A stretch of DNA of 46,737 nucleotides from a virus: the IMG/VR virus record IMGVR_UViG_3300033153_007131, positions 1 to 46,737 of that record. One strand, given 5' to 3'. Within the stretch, counting starts at the first letter, position 1; each line of letters begins with the position of its first letter. The notes below the pieces were generated by a model that was not told the DNA's origin, did no database searches, and saw only the letters and a program-made list of their open reading frames with translations. The position numbers and the translations under genes are program-made. Shown in pieces: positions 8,786-17,361 of the stretch.

Positions 8786-9520
8786 ATGAGCGCATATGAA
8801 ATTCCACTATTGCCACTAGGTACACTGAAAGCAGATGCCGACTACCGGCTAAAACAGTTCCGTTTTGTAAAAGGAACCGCTACCGGGGTTGCTCTTGCGG
8901 GGGCAGGTGAAGCTGCAGTAGGCGTATTGAAAAACTTACCTAATATCGGTGAACAAGCAAGCGTTGAAACATACGGCGTTACCCAGATTATATATGGCGA
9001 TACCGTGACTCGCGGGCAAAATGTTATGTGTGATGCAAATGCCGCAGCCGTACCGCATACAGGGACTAACAATTGCAATGGTATGGCGCTTGAAAGTGGC
9101 GTTGCCGGAGATCTGGGAACCATACTTTTAGCATCCAGAAATTCAAGTGGTAAAACCGTTTCGTATAGTACGCTTTGCATTCCGGTTGACTTTACTAAAA
9201 TTGCTAACGGCGATATTGTAACCGAATTCTTGCCTGGTTTTGCTGGTACAATTGAAAAGGTTGATGTTATAATGACCGACCCAGTGACAACCGCAGCAAA
9301 GGCCGCTGACCTTAATCTTGAAATTGATGCTGTAAACGTTACCGGCGGAGTCGTTGCGTTGACAAGTGCAGCATGTACACCATTGGGCAAGGTTGTTGAA
9401 GGAGCCGCAATAACTGCTAATAATACTTTTACTAACGCTCAGAAGATAAGTGTCGAAGCCGCTAACACCGTTGACTTTGTTGAGGGTAAAGGCGTTATTG
9501 TAATCGTACTATCATCATAA
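8786..9520 (+). CDS. Capsid decoration protein (DUF2190-like N domain plus beta domain)
   Basis: A 244-residue Ala/Gly/Val-rich protein directly before the major capsid gene. The N-terminal half (about 1-120) has the look of capsid cement proteins: PNIGEQASVETYGVTQIIYG, then GDTVTRGQNVMCDANAAAV. The C-terminal half (about 125-244) is a second beta-rich domain (IEKVDVIM, LNLEIDAVNVTGGVVALTS, TFTNAQKISVEAANTVDFVE) of a type often attached to head or tail surface proteins. It probably coats the capsid and projects outward. GGAG ribosome site upstream (aaggagttgaa). No catalytic motif. Confidence 0.7.
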   Translation: MSAYEIPLLPLGTLKADADYRLKQFRFVKGTATGVALAGAGEAAVGVLKNLPNIGEQASVETYGVTQIIYGDTVTRGQNVMCDANAAAVPHTGTNNCNGMALESGVAGDLGTILLASRNSSGKTVSYSTLCIPVDFTKIANGDIVTEFLPGFAGTIEKVDVIMTDPVTTAAKAADLNLEIDAVNVTGGVVALTSAACTPLGKVVEGAAITANNTFTNAQKISVEAANTVDFVEGKGVIVIVLSS

Positions 9521-9533
9521 ATGGAGGTAATCA

Positions 9534-10487
9534 ATGTCTAACCTAAGATCTAGCAGAGTACATATTAATCGACCGCTTACTACAATGTCGGTTGCATATA
9601 TCCAAGACGAAAAATATTTTATTTCCGATAAAGTATTTCCAACACTGCCAGTAAACAATGAGTCCGATACTTATTTTCAATACAACAAGGGTGACTTCTT
9701 CCGTAACGTTGCAAAAGAAAGAGCACACGGAACCGAGTCAGCAGGCGGTGGATTCGATCTTGACAATGAGGGAACCTATAACTGTAAGCGAATTTCTTGG
9801 CATGATGATATTGACGAGAAGACACGTGAGAGTGCAGATGCACCGTTAAACATTGAGCGCGATTCAACCGAATATGTTACTCAAGTTCTAATGATAAAGC
9901 ATGAACGCGACTGGTTTGATAAATATTATAAAATCAATATTTGGGGACGTGACCCCGTTCCTGGCACCAAATGGGATGCCGACAATTCCGATCCGGTTGG
10001 AGATATTGACGATGAAAAAGAATATATCTTTTCTCAAACCGCTTTAATGCCAAACACATTAATACTCAGTCCAGATGTTGCAAAGGTACTTCGTAATCAC
10101 CCTGATATTATCGACCGTATTAAACACGTGCAAAAGGGGTTTGTAACGGAGGACATGCTTGCCGGAATTTTTGGCGTAACAAACGTTTTCGTTGCTCGTG
10201 CAATTGAGAACACAGCAAAAAAAGGTCAGACAGATGTCTTTTCTTATATGGCAGCTACAAAATCGGCATTGCTTGTTTATGCTAATCCTAGACCAAGTTT
10301 AAAAAAGCCTTCAGGTGGTTATACTTTCAGATGGAAAAGATTTTCAGGGGCAGGAAGATTTGGTAATTACATGAAAAAATTCTGGATAGAGAAAATTGAG
10401 TCAGATAGAATTGAAGGCAACATGCATTACGACCAAAAGTTAATTGCCCCAGATTGTGGATCATTTTTTAAAACAGTTTTAACATAA
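9534..10487 (+). CDS. Major capsid protein
   Basis: A 317-residue protein of the size and position expected for an HK97-fold coat protein, after scaffold and decoration genes and before the neck genes. Features typical of this coat family are an N-terminal RPLTTMSVAYIQDEKYFISD segment leading to VFPTLPV, a central NTLILSPDVAKVLRNHPDII stretch with FGVTNVFVARAI, and a C-terminal beta region ending near PDCGSFFKTV. I see no HK97-type crosslink evidence. A ribosome site (GGAGG) is present. Identity rests on context and overall pattern rather than a unique motif. Confidence 0.85.
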   Translation: MSNLRSSRVHINRPLTTMSVAYIQDEKYFISDKVFPTLPVNNESDTYFQYNKGDFFRNVAKERAHGTESAGGGFDLDNEGTYNCKRISWHDDIDEKTRESADAPLNIERDSTEYVTQVLMIKHERDWFDKYYKINIWGRDPVPGTKWDADNSDPVGDIDDEKEYIFSQTALMPNTLILSPDVAKVLRNHPDIIDRIKHVQKGFVTEDMLAGIFGVTNVFVARAIENTAKKGQTDVFSYMAATKSALLVYANPRPSLKKPSGGYTFRWKRFSGAGRFGNYMKKFWIEKIESDRIEGNMHYDQKLIAPDCGSFFKTVLT

Positions 10488-10495
10488 GGTAAGCT

Positions 10496-10888
10496 ATGCG
10501 TTATATTGCAGGTCCGCGCGGTATTAAACTTGATATTGATGGCACGGTAAAGACATATGGGCCAGGTGATTTAATACCTGACGGAGTTCGACTTCGTAAT
10601 GTCAAAGCATTAATGCAAATGAAAAAGATTGCTCATGCTGATGATACTGTTTTGGTTGCTGGCCGCAAGGGATTAAAAATACAGGAAGATAACGGAACGC
10701 TCGGGAAATATGAACACGGCGAAAAATTGCCAGATGATTTAAAATTAAGGCGCACTAAATTTCTTGAATCTGCAAATAAAATTGAAAAGGTACCAAAGTC
10801 ATGGGTAAAACCAAAGAATCCTGAACCGGACAAGAATCCTGAACTAAAACCAAAGAAAAAACCGATACCCGCAAAGAAAAGGAGATAG
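10496..10888 (+). CDS. Small head-associated protein with two copies of a ~45-residue repeat
   Basis: A 130-residue basic protein made of two similar units: residues 2-45 (YIAGPRGIKLDIDGTVKTYG, then LIPD and a Leu/Lys helix) and 52-97 (VLVAGRKGLKIQEDNGTLGK, then KLPDD and a similar helix). A Pro/Lys-rich tail follows (102-130). A third copy of the unit forms the next gene. It lies between capsid and neck genes, so a head-surface or head-completion role is plausible. I do not recognise a named family. Confidence 0.7.
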   Translation: MRYIAGPRGIKLDIDGTVKTYGPGDLIPDGVRLRNVKALMQMKKIAHADDTVLVAGRKGLKIQEDNGTLGKYEHGEKLPDDLKLRRTKFLESANKIEKVPKSWVKPKNPEPDKNPELKPKKKPIPAKKRR

Positions 10889-10891
10889 TTA

Positions 10892-11101
10892 ATGGGCTAT
10901 ATAGTTGGGTCAACCGGACTACGCTTTCATAATATCAGGGGTGAAATTGAAATTAGATCTAGCGGTAAGCCTATTGCTAAGCAAGAAATAATGAATTGCT
11001 CTACTGAAAAATTCAAGGCATTGCTGAAAAAGGGAAAGATAATTAAAAAAACCGAACAGAAAATGACAATCAAACACAAAGAAGCAAAAAAGAAAAAATG
11101 A
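10892..11101 (+). CDS. Small basic protein, third copy of the repeat unit
   Basis: A 69-residue protein whose residues 2-50 (GYIVGSTGLRFHNIRGEIEI and onward) align with the two units of the preceding gene. It ends in a Lys-rich tail. GGAG ribosome site precedes ATG. It is probably a tandem duplicate of part of the upstream gene; function unknown. Confidence 0.65.
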   Translation: MGYIVGSTGLRFHNIRGEIEIRSSGKPIAKQEIMNCSTEKFKALLKKGKIIKKTEQKMTIKHKEAKKKK

Positions 11102-11104
11102 CAA

Positions 11105-11536
11105 ATGACATGGTACTATTCAGAAAACCCAGCCACAAGCGACAAAGACGCAGTACGTTATCACATAGGCGATACCGATAAATCTGAAAAATTACTACAA
11201 GATGAAGAAATAAATTATTTACTTGCACAAAAAGGCAGCGTACTTGCTGCATCCGCTCAGGCTTGTAGAGATATAGCTGCTAGGTTTGCACGTAAATATG
11301 ACCAGTCCGTCGGCGGGGTAAAATATAGCTATAAACAGCGTTTTGAAAATTATACAAAACTAGCTGATGAATTGCAAAAAAAATCTAATAAGCTTGGCGG
11401 TGTGCCATATGTTGGCGGTATTTCTAGGTCCGAAAAGAAGGCAGTTGAAAGCGATACTGACCGCGTGAAACCAGCTTTTACGCGTGATCTATTTGATATA
11501 CCAAGCGCAAACCCACTAACAGACGATGATGAATAA
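11105..11536 (+). CDS. Head-tail adaptor (connector) protein
   Basis: A 143-residue protein with the pattern of gp6/SPP1 gp15-type connectors: an N-terminal DAVRYHIGDTDKSEKLLQDE region followed by AQACRDIAARFARKYDQSV and KLADELQKKS helices. These proteins attach under the portal ring. It is followed by two further neck genes with 1-4-base overlaps. The assignment depends on pattern and gene order. Confidence 0.8.
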   Translation: MTWYYSENPATSDKDAVRYHIGDTDKSEKLLQDEEINYLLAQKGSVLAASAQACRDIAARFARKYDQSVGGVKYSYKQRFENYTKLADELQKKSNKLGGVPYVGGISRSEKKAVESDTDRVKPAFTRDLFDIPSANPLTDDDE

Positions 11537-12033
11537 TGGCAAGAAAACCAAAAACAAAAGATATAGATATCGGTGAAAAGCGTGTTCGCAAGGATATGAA
11601 AAAGATAAATAAATCATTCGTTACTATAGGAATACATGCCTCAGCGTCACCATATAAACTAGAACTAGGCACCATACCTGTATATGTAGTGGCAGCATGT
11701 CACGAGTTTGGCACACAAAAAATACCAGAACGCAGCTTTATGCGTTCAACCGTCGATAGAGAGCGTGAAAAATGGTGGAAGTTGATAGAAAAACTTATTG
11801 ACAGCATTACAAAAGGCAAGGTTAAACCAGAGGATGCTTTAAATATTGTTGGGATAGAGGTTATGGAGGCCATTCACGAGACAATTAATAACTTCCTCAA
11901 GTACTTCCCCCAAAAGGATATCAGCCCTGCGAGAATAAAACAAAAAAAGAGAGAGTTTGCAGCACGCCGCCCACTTGTCGCGACATATCATATGCGCGAT
12001 AGTATATTATATAAGGTTACTATAAAAAAATGA
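11536..12033 (+). CDS. Neck/tail-completion protein, HK97 gp10-like
   Basis: A 165-residue protein with the element CHEFGTQKIPERSFMRSTVD (about residues 54-73). This element is characteristic of gp10/gpZ-like neck proteins, where a short FGT...IPxRxFMR motif precedes a long helix. It starts on the last base of the connector stop. Its role is to join head and tail; no enzymatic activity is expected. Confidence 0.82.
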   Translation: MARKPKTKDIDIGEKRVRKDMKKINKSFVTIGIHASASPYKLELGTIPVYVVAACHEFGTQKIPERSFMRSTVDREREKWWKLIEKLIDSITKGKVKPEDALNIVGIEVMEAIHETINNFLKYFPQKDISPARIKQKKREFAARRPLVATYHMRDSILYKVTIKK

Positions 12034-12362
12034 ATTTATTACAAACTCAAGAAGCCATAATATATCGCAGGGCTGAAGGTCATACTCATAATGGCTATTA
12101 TGAACAAGGACCATCAGCTCCTTATAATATAAAAGCAAATATTCAACCTATTAGTGGAAAAGAGCTTGAACAATTACCAGAAGGCGACCGAAATAAAATG
12201 AATAAATGGGTTTATACCGATTTTGTAATAAAATTAAATGATATTATGGTTTATAATAATATTAAGTTTGAGATACAAACGATTGAAGACTGGTCAGATT
12301 TTGAAATATCATATTTTAAAGCAAGGGCCGTAAAACTGGATGACCAGAATGAAGAAATATAG
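12030..12362 (+). CDS. Head-tail stopper-like protein
   Basis: A 110-residue beta-rich protein in the slot of the head-closure stopper. Features are an N-terminal YYEQGPSAPYNIKANIQPIS strand set and YTDFVIKLND, then IQTIEDWSDF near the C terminus. This is the common head-closure pattern of repeated strands around a substituted loop. It overlaps both neighbours. Assigned mainly from order and size. Confidence 0.65.
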   Translation: MNLLQTQEAIIYRRAEGHTHNGYYEQGPSAPYNIKANIQPISGKELEQLPEGDRNKMNKWVYTDFVIKLNDIMVYNNIKFEIQTIEDWSDFEISYFKARAVKLDDQNEEI

Positions 12363-12906
12363 ATTTAATGAAGCTGCTGAAATTGCATTAATTGCATGGG
12401 TTAAGACCGCATTACCAGGCTTTAATGTTGAATGGACAATGCAAGATGCTTATGGTTCAACCAGGGGACGCTTACCACAACTGCCTTATGCCACCCTGCA
12501 TATACCTGGGCCAATTCGTAAAACAGGAAAAGCAGATAAAACATATAAAGAACAAGACACATGGACAGTCACCAAGCGCAGGACATTTATACTTAGTATT
12601 AATTTATATTGTGTAACTGGCCCATTGGATTACATGACGCAGCTCACAGATTCGCTAGACAATGATACGATATCAGAACAGTTAAGGGTTGCGGGATTAG
12701 CTTTTTGGACCCATACCGACCCAGTGGATATATCTGAATTAATGGAAACTAAACACGAATTGCGGTCCACTGCTGATTTTACTTTTGCCATTGCTAAAGA
12801 GTTTAACGTAAAACCAGGCGAAGTTCAGGAAATTGGAATTGAGGGCACGCTTAAAAACAATAAAGGTGAAACTAAAGTAACAACTATAGAGAAAATAGAA
12901 CAATAA
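12340..12906 (+). CDS. Neck/tail terminator protein, LIC_12616-like
   Basis: A 188-residue protein with the pattern of the phage neck-terminator LIC_12616 family: a helix with ALIAWVKTALP at the start, LPQLPYATLHIPGPIRKTGK, then strands with RRTFILSINLYC and a helical C-terminal stretch. It caps the tail tube before joining the head. Two starts are close together (12340 and 12349); I kept the upstream one, which overlaps the stopper gene by 23 bases. Confidence 0.75.
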   Translation: MTRMKKYRFNEAAEIALIAWVKTALPGFNVEWTMQDAYGSTRGRLPQLPYATLHIPGPIRKTGKADKTYKEQDTWTVTKRRTFILSINLYCVTGPLDYMTQLTDSLDNDTISEQLRVAGLAFWTHTDPVDISELMETKHELRSTADFTFAIAKEFNVKPGEVQEIGIEGTLKNNKGETKVTTIEKIEQ

Positions 12907-12918
12907 TGGAGGCACGAA

Positions 12919-14250
12919 ATGAGTAATTTAAATTCAATAATTAATATCAGTATAGCACTGCTGACTAAAGGTGTAAGCAAGGCTGGATTCGGGCTTGGTA
13001 TGTTCCTGTCTGAAGTATCGAGATTTTCAGATAGATATAGGACATATACAGAGGCGGATGATATGTTAAGCGATGGCTTCAAGGATACTGATAATGCTTA
13101 TATTGCAGCGCAGTCTTACTTTGGCCAGAACAATAAGCCTACAAAAATATATATAGGTAGGAAACTTGGCGATGTAAACTCTTTACAGGTCGTTACATTT
13201 GATGATTTGGCAACTGCCGGTACCTTTACTGTTCAGGTTGGGGCACAGACTACAGCTGCGATAAATTGGGATGATAACGCAGCGGCGATAAAAGCAGCAA
13301 TAGAATTACTGACTGGCGTTACTGAGGTTATTGCTACGGGTGATATGCCAGTAAAAGAATTAAAAATTGAGTTTACCGGAGCTGACGGAAATCAGCATTG
13401 GGATGATGTTATTATAGACGTTAGTGCATTAACGGGAGTTACAACCGCAACAGTTAAGCAGGAACAATACGGCAGTACAGCAGAGTCTTATACTGATGCT
13501 CTTGCGGCAATTAGAAACACTCAGGGGGGCGACGATTGGTATGGTATTGGAATAGAGAGCCGCGTTAAGGCTGATATTCTTGAGGTTGCAAGTGTAATGT
13601 CAACATTATTTAAGATGTTTGGTTCATGCACTGATGATGCTGACGTATTAACAAGCGCCGCAACTGACGTTGCGAGTTCATTAAAGGCAGCTAATCGTCA
13701 AAATACATGGATTATATACTCAGAAGATGAATCAAAGTTTCCTGAAATGTCATATTTTGGTGAAAACTTACCAGAGGCACCCGGATCTATTACGTGGTGC
13801 TACAAGGGAATAACCAATACAGTTGATTTTCTAACATCAACCGAGCAGGGATATGCGCTTGGTAAAAACGCTAATATTAATGAAGAACTTGGCGGTAGAA
13901 ATAATGTGCATTTTGGAAAGGTCGCTGATAGTAACTTCATAGACACAATAAGGGGTGCTCACTGGCTACGCGCAAGGATTCAAGAGCGTCTGTGGTACTT
14001 GCTTGTTAACGCTAAAAAAATCCCTTACACTAATAAGGGCGGAGGATTATTAAAAGGTGAAATATCGGCACAACTTGAGGATTCTAGCGATGCTGGTTTT
14101 ACAACGTTAGATTATACAGTCACAGTACCGCTAGTTGAAGATCAGAGTCCAAATGACCGCGCTGCTAGACATTTTCCAGGGACAAAATGGACCGCTGTTT
14201 TGCAAGGCGCGGTTCATACAGTAAAGGTAGAGGGTGAATTATCGGTTTAA
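12919..14250 (+). CDS. Tail sheath protein, DUF3383 family, with inserted beta domain
   Basis: A 443-residue contractile sheath subunit of the DUF3383 type. The start (INISIALLTKGVSKAGFGLG), YIAAQSYFGQNNKPTKIYIGR and the C-terminal LRARIQERLWYLLVNAKKIPY are typical. Residues about 88-186 form an extra domain (GTFTVQV, INWDD, FTGADGNQ) interrupting the sheath fold. A related domain sits in baseplate J at 20865-21179. Such insertions lie on the outer sheath face. GGAG ribosome site precedes the ATG. This gene is the main evidence for a contractile tail. Confidence 0.92.
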   Translation: MSNLNSIINISIALLTKGVSKAGFGLGMFLSEVSRFSDRYRTYTEADDMLSDGFKDTDNAYIAAQSYFGQNNKPTKIYIGRKLGDVNSLQVVTFDDLATAGTFTVQVGAQTTAAINWDDNAAAIKAAIELLTGVTEVIATGDMPVKELKIEFTGADGNQHWDDVIIDVSALTGVTTATVKQEQYGSTAESYTDALAAIRNTQGGDDWYGIGIESRVKADILEVASVMSTLFKMFGSCTDDADVLTSAATDVASSLKAANRQNTWIIYSEDESKFPEMSYFGENLPEAPGSITWCYKGITNTVDFLTSTEQGYALGKNANINEELGGRNNVHFGKVADSNFIDTIRGAHWLRARIQERLWYLLVNAKKIPYTNKGGGLLKGEISAQLEDSSDAGFTTLDYTVTVPLVEDQSPNDRAARHFPGTKWTAVLQGAVHTVKVEGELSV

Positions 14251-14270
14251 AAAAACATAAGGAGTGAATT

Positions 14271-14666
14271 ATGAAAGTATATAACCCAGGTGAAGTTGTA
14301 GTGACCGTATTTGGCACTATATTAGATAACTGGAATACAATTGCAGTTGCTCAAGATGAACGTGACTGTATAGTAAAGTCCGGCACACAGGGCGAAGTAA
14401 CGGCTACAGAAAAACTTAACAAACTAGGTGGCGTAACGATTACAATGGATCAGTCATCTTCTGATAATGCTTATCTTAGTATTCAACGCAAACTGCGCAC
14501 AAAAGGTCCGATAACCGTATTAGATATGTCAGGCGCAGACGTTGCTGTCATGGCCATGGCACGTATAGAGGGGCCGCCAGACATGGAAAAGGGTAATGAG
14601 TCCGGCGAGCATGAATGGAAATGTATCGGAAAGCTTAACGATATTTTTCATGGAGGTAATATATAA
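14271..14666 (+). CDS. Tail tube protein, DUF3277 family
   Basis: A 131-residue protein with the DUF3277 pattern: YNPGEVVVTVFGTILDNW, the KSGTQGEVTATEKLNKLGG block and ITMDQSSSDNAYLS. It forms the inner tube inside the sheath. It follows the sheath gene in the usual order and shares its last base with the start of the chaperone gene. Confidence 0.9.
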   Translation: MKVYNPGEVVVTVFGTILDNWNTIAVAQDERDCIVKSGTQGEVTATEKLNKLGGVTITMDQSSSDNAYLSIQRKLRTKGPITVLDMSGADVAVMAMARIEGPPDMEKGNESGEHEWKCIGKLNDIFHGGNI

Positions 14667-15178
14667 TGGGACGTAATACTGCAATAATAGAAATTAGTGG
14701 TGAAAAGTATGAGTTTTTACAGTTTCCAGGTAAACAGGGTACGGATGAACTGTCAAACCTGCTTGATCTTCTCGGCGTAAGCCTTGGAAAGCTCGTTGCT
14801 GCAATGGGTTCAGCCATTAACGATAACGACAATAAGAAAAGTAAAACATCTAGTTTATTAGATGTGAATACTGAGGATATAGACTTTTCTAAGCTTGGCG
14901 ACTCAATAACAATGCTTTTTACCAGGATGCACGAGAAGAAAGTCAGGCTTACTATTGAACGTTACATGGCCCAGATAATTCATAAAGGCAAAGACGGCGA
15001 GAAGGGCCACGGTAGACTATCAGAGTCTTATGACGTGCATTTTCAAGGCAGACAGTTCTTAATGATAAAGGTTTTTGGTGCCGCCATAAAACATCAGTTT
15101 TCTGATTTTTTCGACGCGTTCGGAGGCGTCAAAAACGTACTGGAAAAGCTGCCTTCGATATTGGGCCAACAAACCTAA
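14666..15178 (+). CDS. Tail assembly chaperone, upstream (G-like) product
   Basis: A 170-residue protein between tube and tape measure, the place of lambda G / T-type chaperones. It is mostly helical with the element LLDLLGVSLGKLVAAMGSAI and a C-terminal FFDAFGG region. Near its 3' end is a T TTT TTC heptamer in the correct phase at 15106-15112. A minus-one slip there bypasses this stop at 15176-15178 and adds a second domain. The unshifted product would be the major form. Confidence 0.85.
   Translation: MGRNTAIIEISGEKYEFLQFPGKQGTDELSNLLDLLGVSLGKLVAAMGSAINDNDNKKSKTSSLLDVNTEDIDFSKLGDSITMLFTRMHEKKVRLTIERYMAQIIHKGKDGEKGHGRLSESYDVHFQGRQFLMIKVFGAAIKHQFSDFFDAFGGVKNVLEKLPSILGQQT
15106..15112 (+). 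promoter_or_regulatory. Minus-one ribosomal slippery heptamer T TTT TTC
   Basis: The zero-frame codons are GAT TTT TTC (residues D147, F148, F149), so the heptamer T TTT TTC is in the X XXY YYZ phase used for minus-one slippage. The minus-one frame is closed one codon earlier and open afterwards for 82 codons. I did not fold a downstream stimulatory structure. Confidence 0.75.
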
Positions 15179-15360
15179 CAGGATGGAAATGGTATTTCTT
15201 GAGGCCGGTACTCGCAGGTATTGCGACCCTTGAGGAATTGGAAACGTACTACTCAATTGACGACTTGGCGGATTTGCACGAAGGAATGGATATACAACAC
15301 GAGATCGAGGAGTATTACTCAAAAAAGGCATCCGCTGAAATGAAAAATAAGAGAAAATAA
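15106..15360 (+). CDS. Frameshift extension of tail chaperone (GT-like product)
   Basis: Minus-one frame open from 15106 to the TAA at 15358-15360, without its own ATG and ribosome site at the front. It reads into LTGWKWYFLRPVLAGIATLE, then ELETYYSIDDLADLHEGMDI, a typical second-domain sequence of tail-assembly chaperones that recruits the tape measure. A slip at the heptamer 15106-15112 would give a 231-residue fusion: 149 residues of the first product plus 82. A later C AAA AAC at 15130-15136 is a weaker alternative. The frame stops (TGA 15103-15105) immediately before the heptamer, which fits the proposed slip site. Confidence 0.8.
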   Translation, partial: FFRRVRRRQKRTGKAAFDIGPTNLTGWKWYFLRPVLAGIATLEELETYYSIDDLADLHEGMDIQHEIEEYYSKKASAEMKNKRK

Positions 15361-15363
15361 ACA

Positions 15364-17361
15364 ATGGTCGTGAGAGAACTTTTAACGCGCTGGGGCGTGG
15401 ATGTGGATGACGCCGGGCTAGTCAAGCTTGACAACGGTATTAAGAACGTCAAGCAATCCCTAATGGTAGTCGGCGCCGCAGGGATAGCCGCCGCCGGGGC
15501 TTTGTTTGGTATAGCCAAAAGCGTTGCTAACGCCGGAGATAAGGCAAGGAAAACCGCTCAGGCCGTGGGGCTTACAACAGAAGCGTTACAGGAAATGCAA
15601 TACGTTGGTGAGCTTGGCGGAATGGGCGCCGAAGAAATGAGCATGAGCATTTCAAAGCTTTCACGTACTGCAAGTGATGCGTCACGCGGAATGGAAACCT
15701 ATAAACGCGCATTTGATGATCTTGGCGTATCGGTTACGGATTCAAACGGGGAACTCAGGGCAAGTGATGAGATAATGATGGACGTGTCCGATCAATTTTC
15801 TAAGATGGAGGACGGCACGAAGAAGACCGCTCTAGCAATGGAACTGTTCGGTCGAAGTGGAGCAAAACTTATACCTACCCTTAACCAGGGAAGTGGCGCT
15901 ATAGCTGGATTGCGCGTTGAGGCGGCGGAAAGTGGCCGGGTAATAAGTGACGAAGCAGCCAGGTCGGCAGAAGAGTTTAATGACTCTATAACACGGCTTA
16001 TGTCAGTTGTAACCGGAATTAAGAACACAATAGGTGTGGGATTAATTCCGATAATAACAAAGCTTGTCAAAGAGACAAAATCATGGCTCATGGAAAATCG
16101 CCAATTAATAAAAAGTAAAATACAAAGCTTCATGATGGGACTAGTAAAGTTCTTAAAAATGTTGTGGGCAATAATGAGTAGAACAGTAAACATTGTTATA
16201 AGGCTTGCCAGCGTATTCGGTGGACTTGAAAATATTATTAAAGCCGTGGCCATTGCGCTTGGAATATTCTACGCAGCTAAGGTTTTAATGGGCATAGGTC
16301 AAATGGCGCAAGGAGTGTTCCTATTTGTGAAGGCGCTGAAAGCAGCGCAAGCCGGTGCTATGCTACTTAATGCTAAAGTACTACTCATACCGATTCTAAT
16401 AGGACTTGGCATTGCGGCACTTACGTTAATTATTGAGGATATTATAGGATTTTTCCAGGGTAAGGACTCGCTAACTGGTATTATAATAGATAGTTTTGAA
16501 AAGAAATTTCCCAAGGCATTTGCCGTTGTAAAAGCAATATTTGAGAAGTTCAAGGCGGTTATAATGACAATTGTAGATGTGGTAGTACCGGTATTTAATA
16601 AGGTTACTGCCGCTGTCACTGGCGCGGCACAGTGGATATGGTCCGCGATATCGTCGAGAAGTAATGAGATTATGAACCTCGTTATGTCTGTAATTAATTT
16701 TCTTGTCAATCGGTTATTATTTCCTGTTAAGATGATAATGGCTGTTATTAAGCTAATATACGGCATGTTCACAGGTAATCTAACAATGATGAAAGATGCA
16801 CTCGGCGATATGTTGGCCACCGTTGTAGAACTTATTATGTCGGCGGTAAAAATTGTTGATAATGTTATGGCCCTAATCTTTGGCGTAGAAAGATGGGAGG
16901 CATTCAAGACAATGGTTGTTGATACTGTCACTTCGCTAAAAGATACTGTAATTGGCGTGTTTGGCGCTATATGGGATTATGTTAGCGGCATGTTTGGGAA
17001 GATAGGGGAAACGGTTGGAAAGGTGGCAGGATGGATAACTGGAATATTCTCAGAAAAACCGGAACTCAAGGTAGCGGCAGAAGCGGCAGCAGCAGGAAAG
17101 CCAGACAAAATAGCTGAGCGCGTAACTGGCATAACTCCAGCGGCGGCACCCGCAAGAGCCGCTAGGCCGTCAGCAAAGATAATTAAATCAGAAATAAAAG
17201 CACCTATAAAAATAGAAATATCGGGCGCGAAAGACCCGGTAAAATTGACCGAAGAAGTGAAGGTAAAACTTCATGAGAAAATGTCAGAGGCTTTTGACGA
17301 ATATATGGAACGAAACCTTTTTGCAGCACAAGAAGAAGGAGAGCCAGAGGCCGAATACTAA
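15364..17361 (+). CDS. Tail tape measure protein
   Basis: A 665-residue protein that sets tail length. The N-terminal part carries the PhageMin-type pattern AGDKARKTAQAVGLTTEALQ, MGAEEMSMSISKLSRTASDA, and RASDEIMMDVSDQFSKMEDG, then ALAMELFGRSG. Hydrophobic segments lie at about 36-50, 285-320 and 340-365, followed by more amphipathic helix-rich sequence with repeated Val/Ile/Met stretches. The C-terminal 130 residues are Ala/Lys/Glu-rich. The gene follows the frameshifted chaperones directly, as expected. It is short for a tape measure, implying a short contractile tail. Confidence 0.92.
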   Translation: MVVRELLTRWGVDVDDAGLVKLDNGIKNVKQSLMVVGAAGIAAAGALFGIAKSVANAGDKARKTAQAVGLTTEALQEMQYVGELGGMGAEEMSMSISKLSRTASDASRGMETYKRAFDDLGVSVTDSNGELRASDEIMMDVSDQFSKMEDGTKKTALAMELFGRSGAKLIPTLNQGSGAIAGLRVEAAESGRVISDEAARSAEEFNDSITRLMSVVTGIKNTIGVGLIPIITKLVKETKSWLMENRQLIKSKIQSFMMGLVKFLKMLWAIMSRTVNIVIRLASVFGGLENIIKAVAIALGIFYAAKVLMGIGQMAQGVFLFVKALKAAQAGAMLLNAKVLLIPILIGLGIAALTLIIEDIIGFFQGKDSLTGIIIDSFEKKFPKAFAVVKAIFEKFKAVIMTIVDVVVPVFNKVTAAVTGAAQWIWSAISSRSNEIMNLVMSVINFLVNRLLFPVKMIMAVIKLIYGMFTGNLTMMKDALGDMLATVVELIMSAVKIVDNVMALIFGVERWEAFKTMVVDTVTSLKDTVIGVFGAIWDYVSGMFGKIGETVGKVAGWITGIFSEKPELKVAAEAAAAGKPDKIAERVTGITPAAAPARAARPSAKIIKSEIKAPIKIEISGAKDPVKLTEEVKVKLHEKMSEAFDEYMERNLFAAQEEGEPEAEY

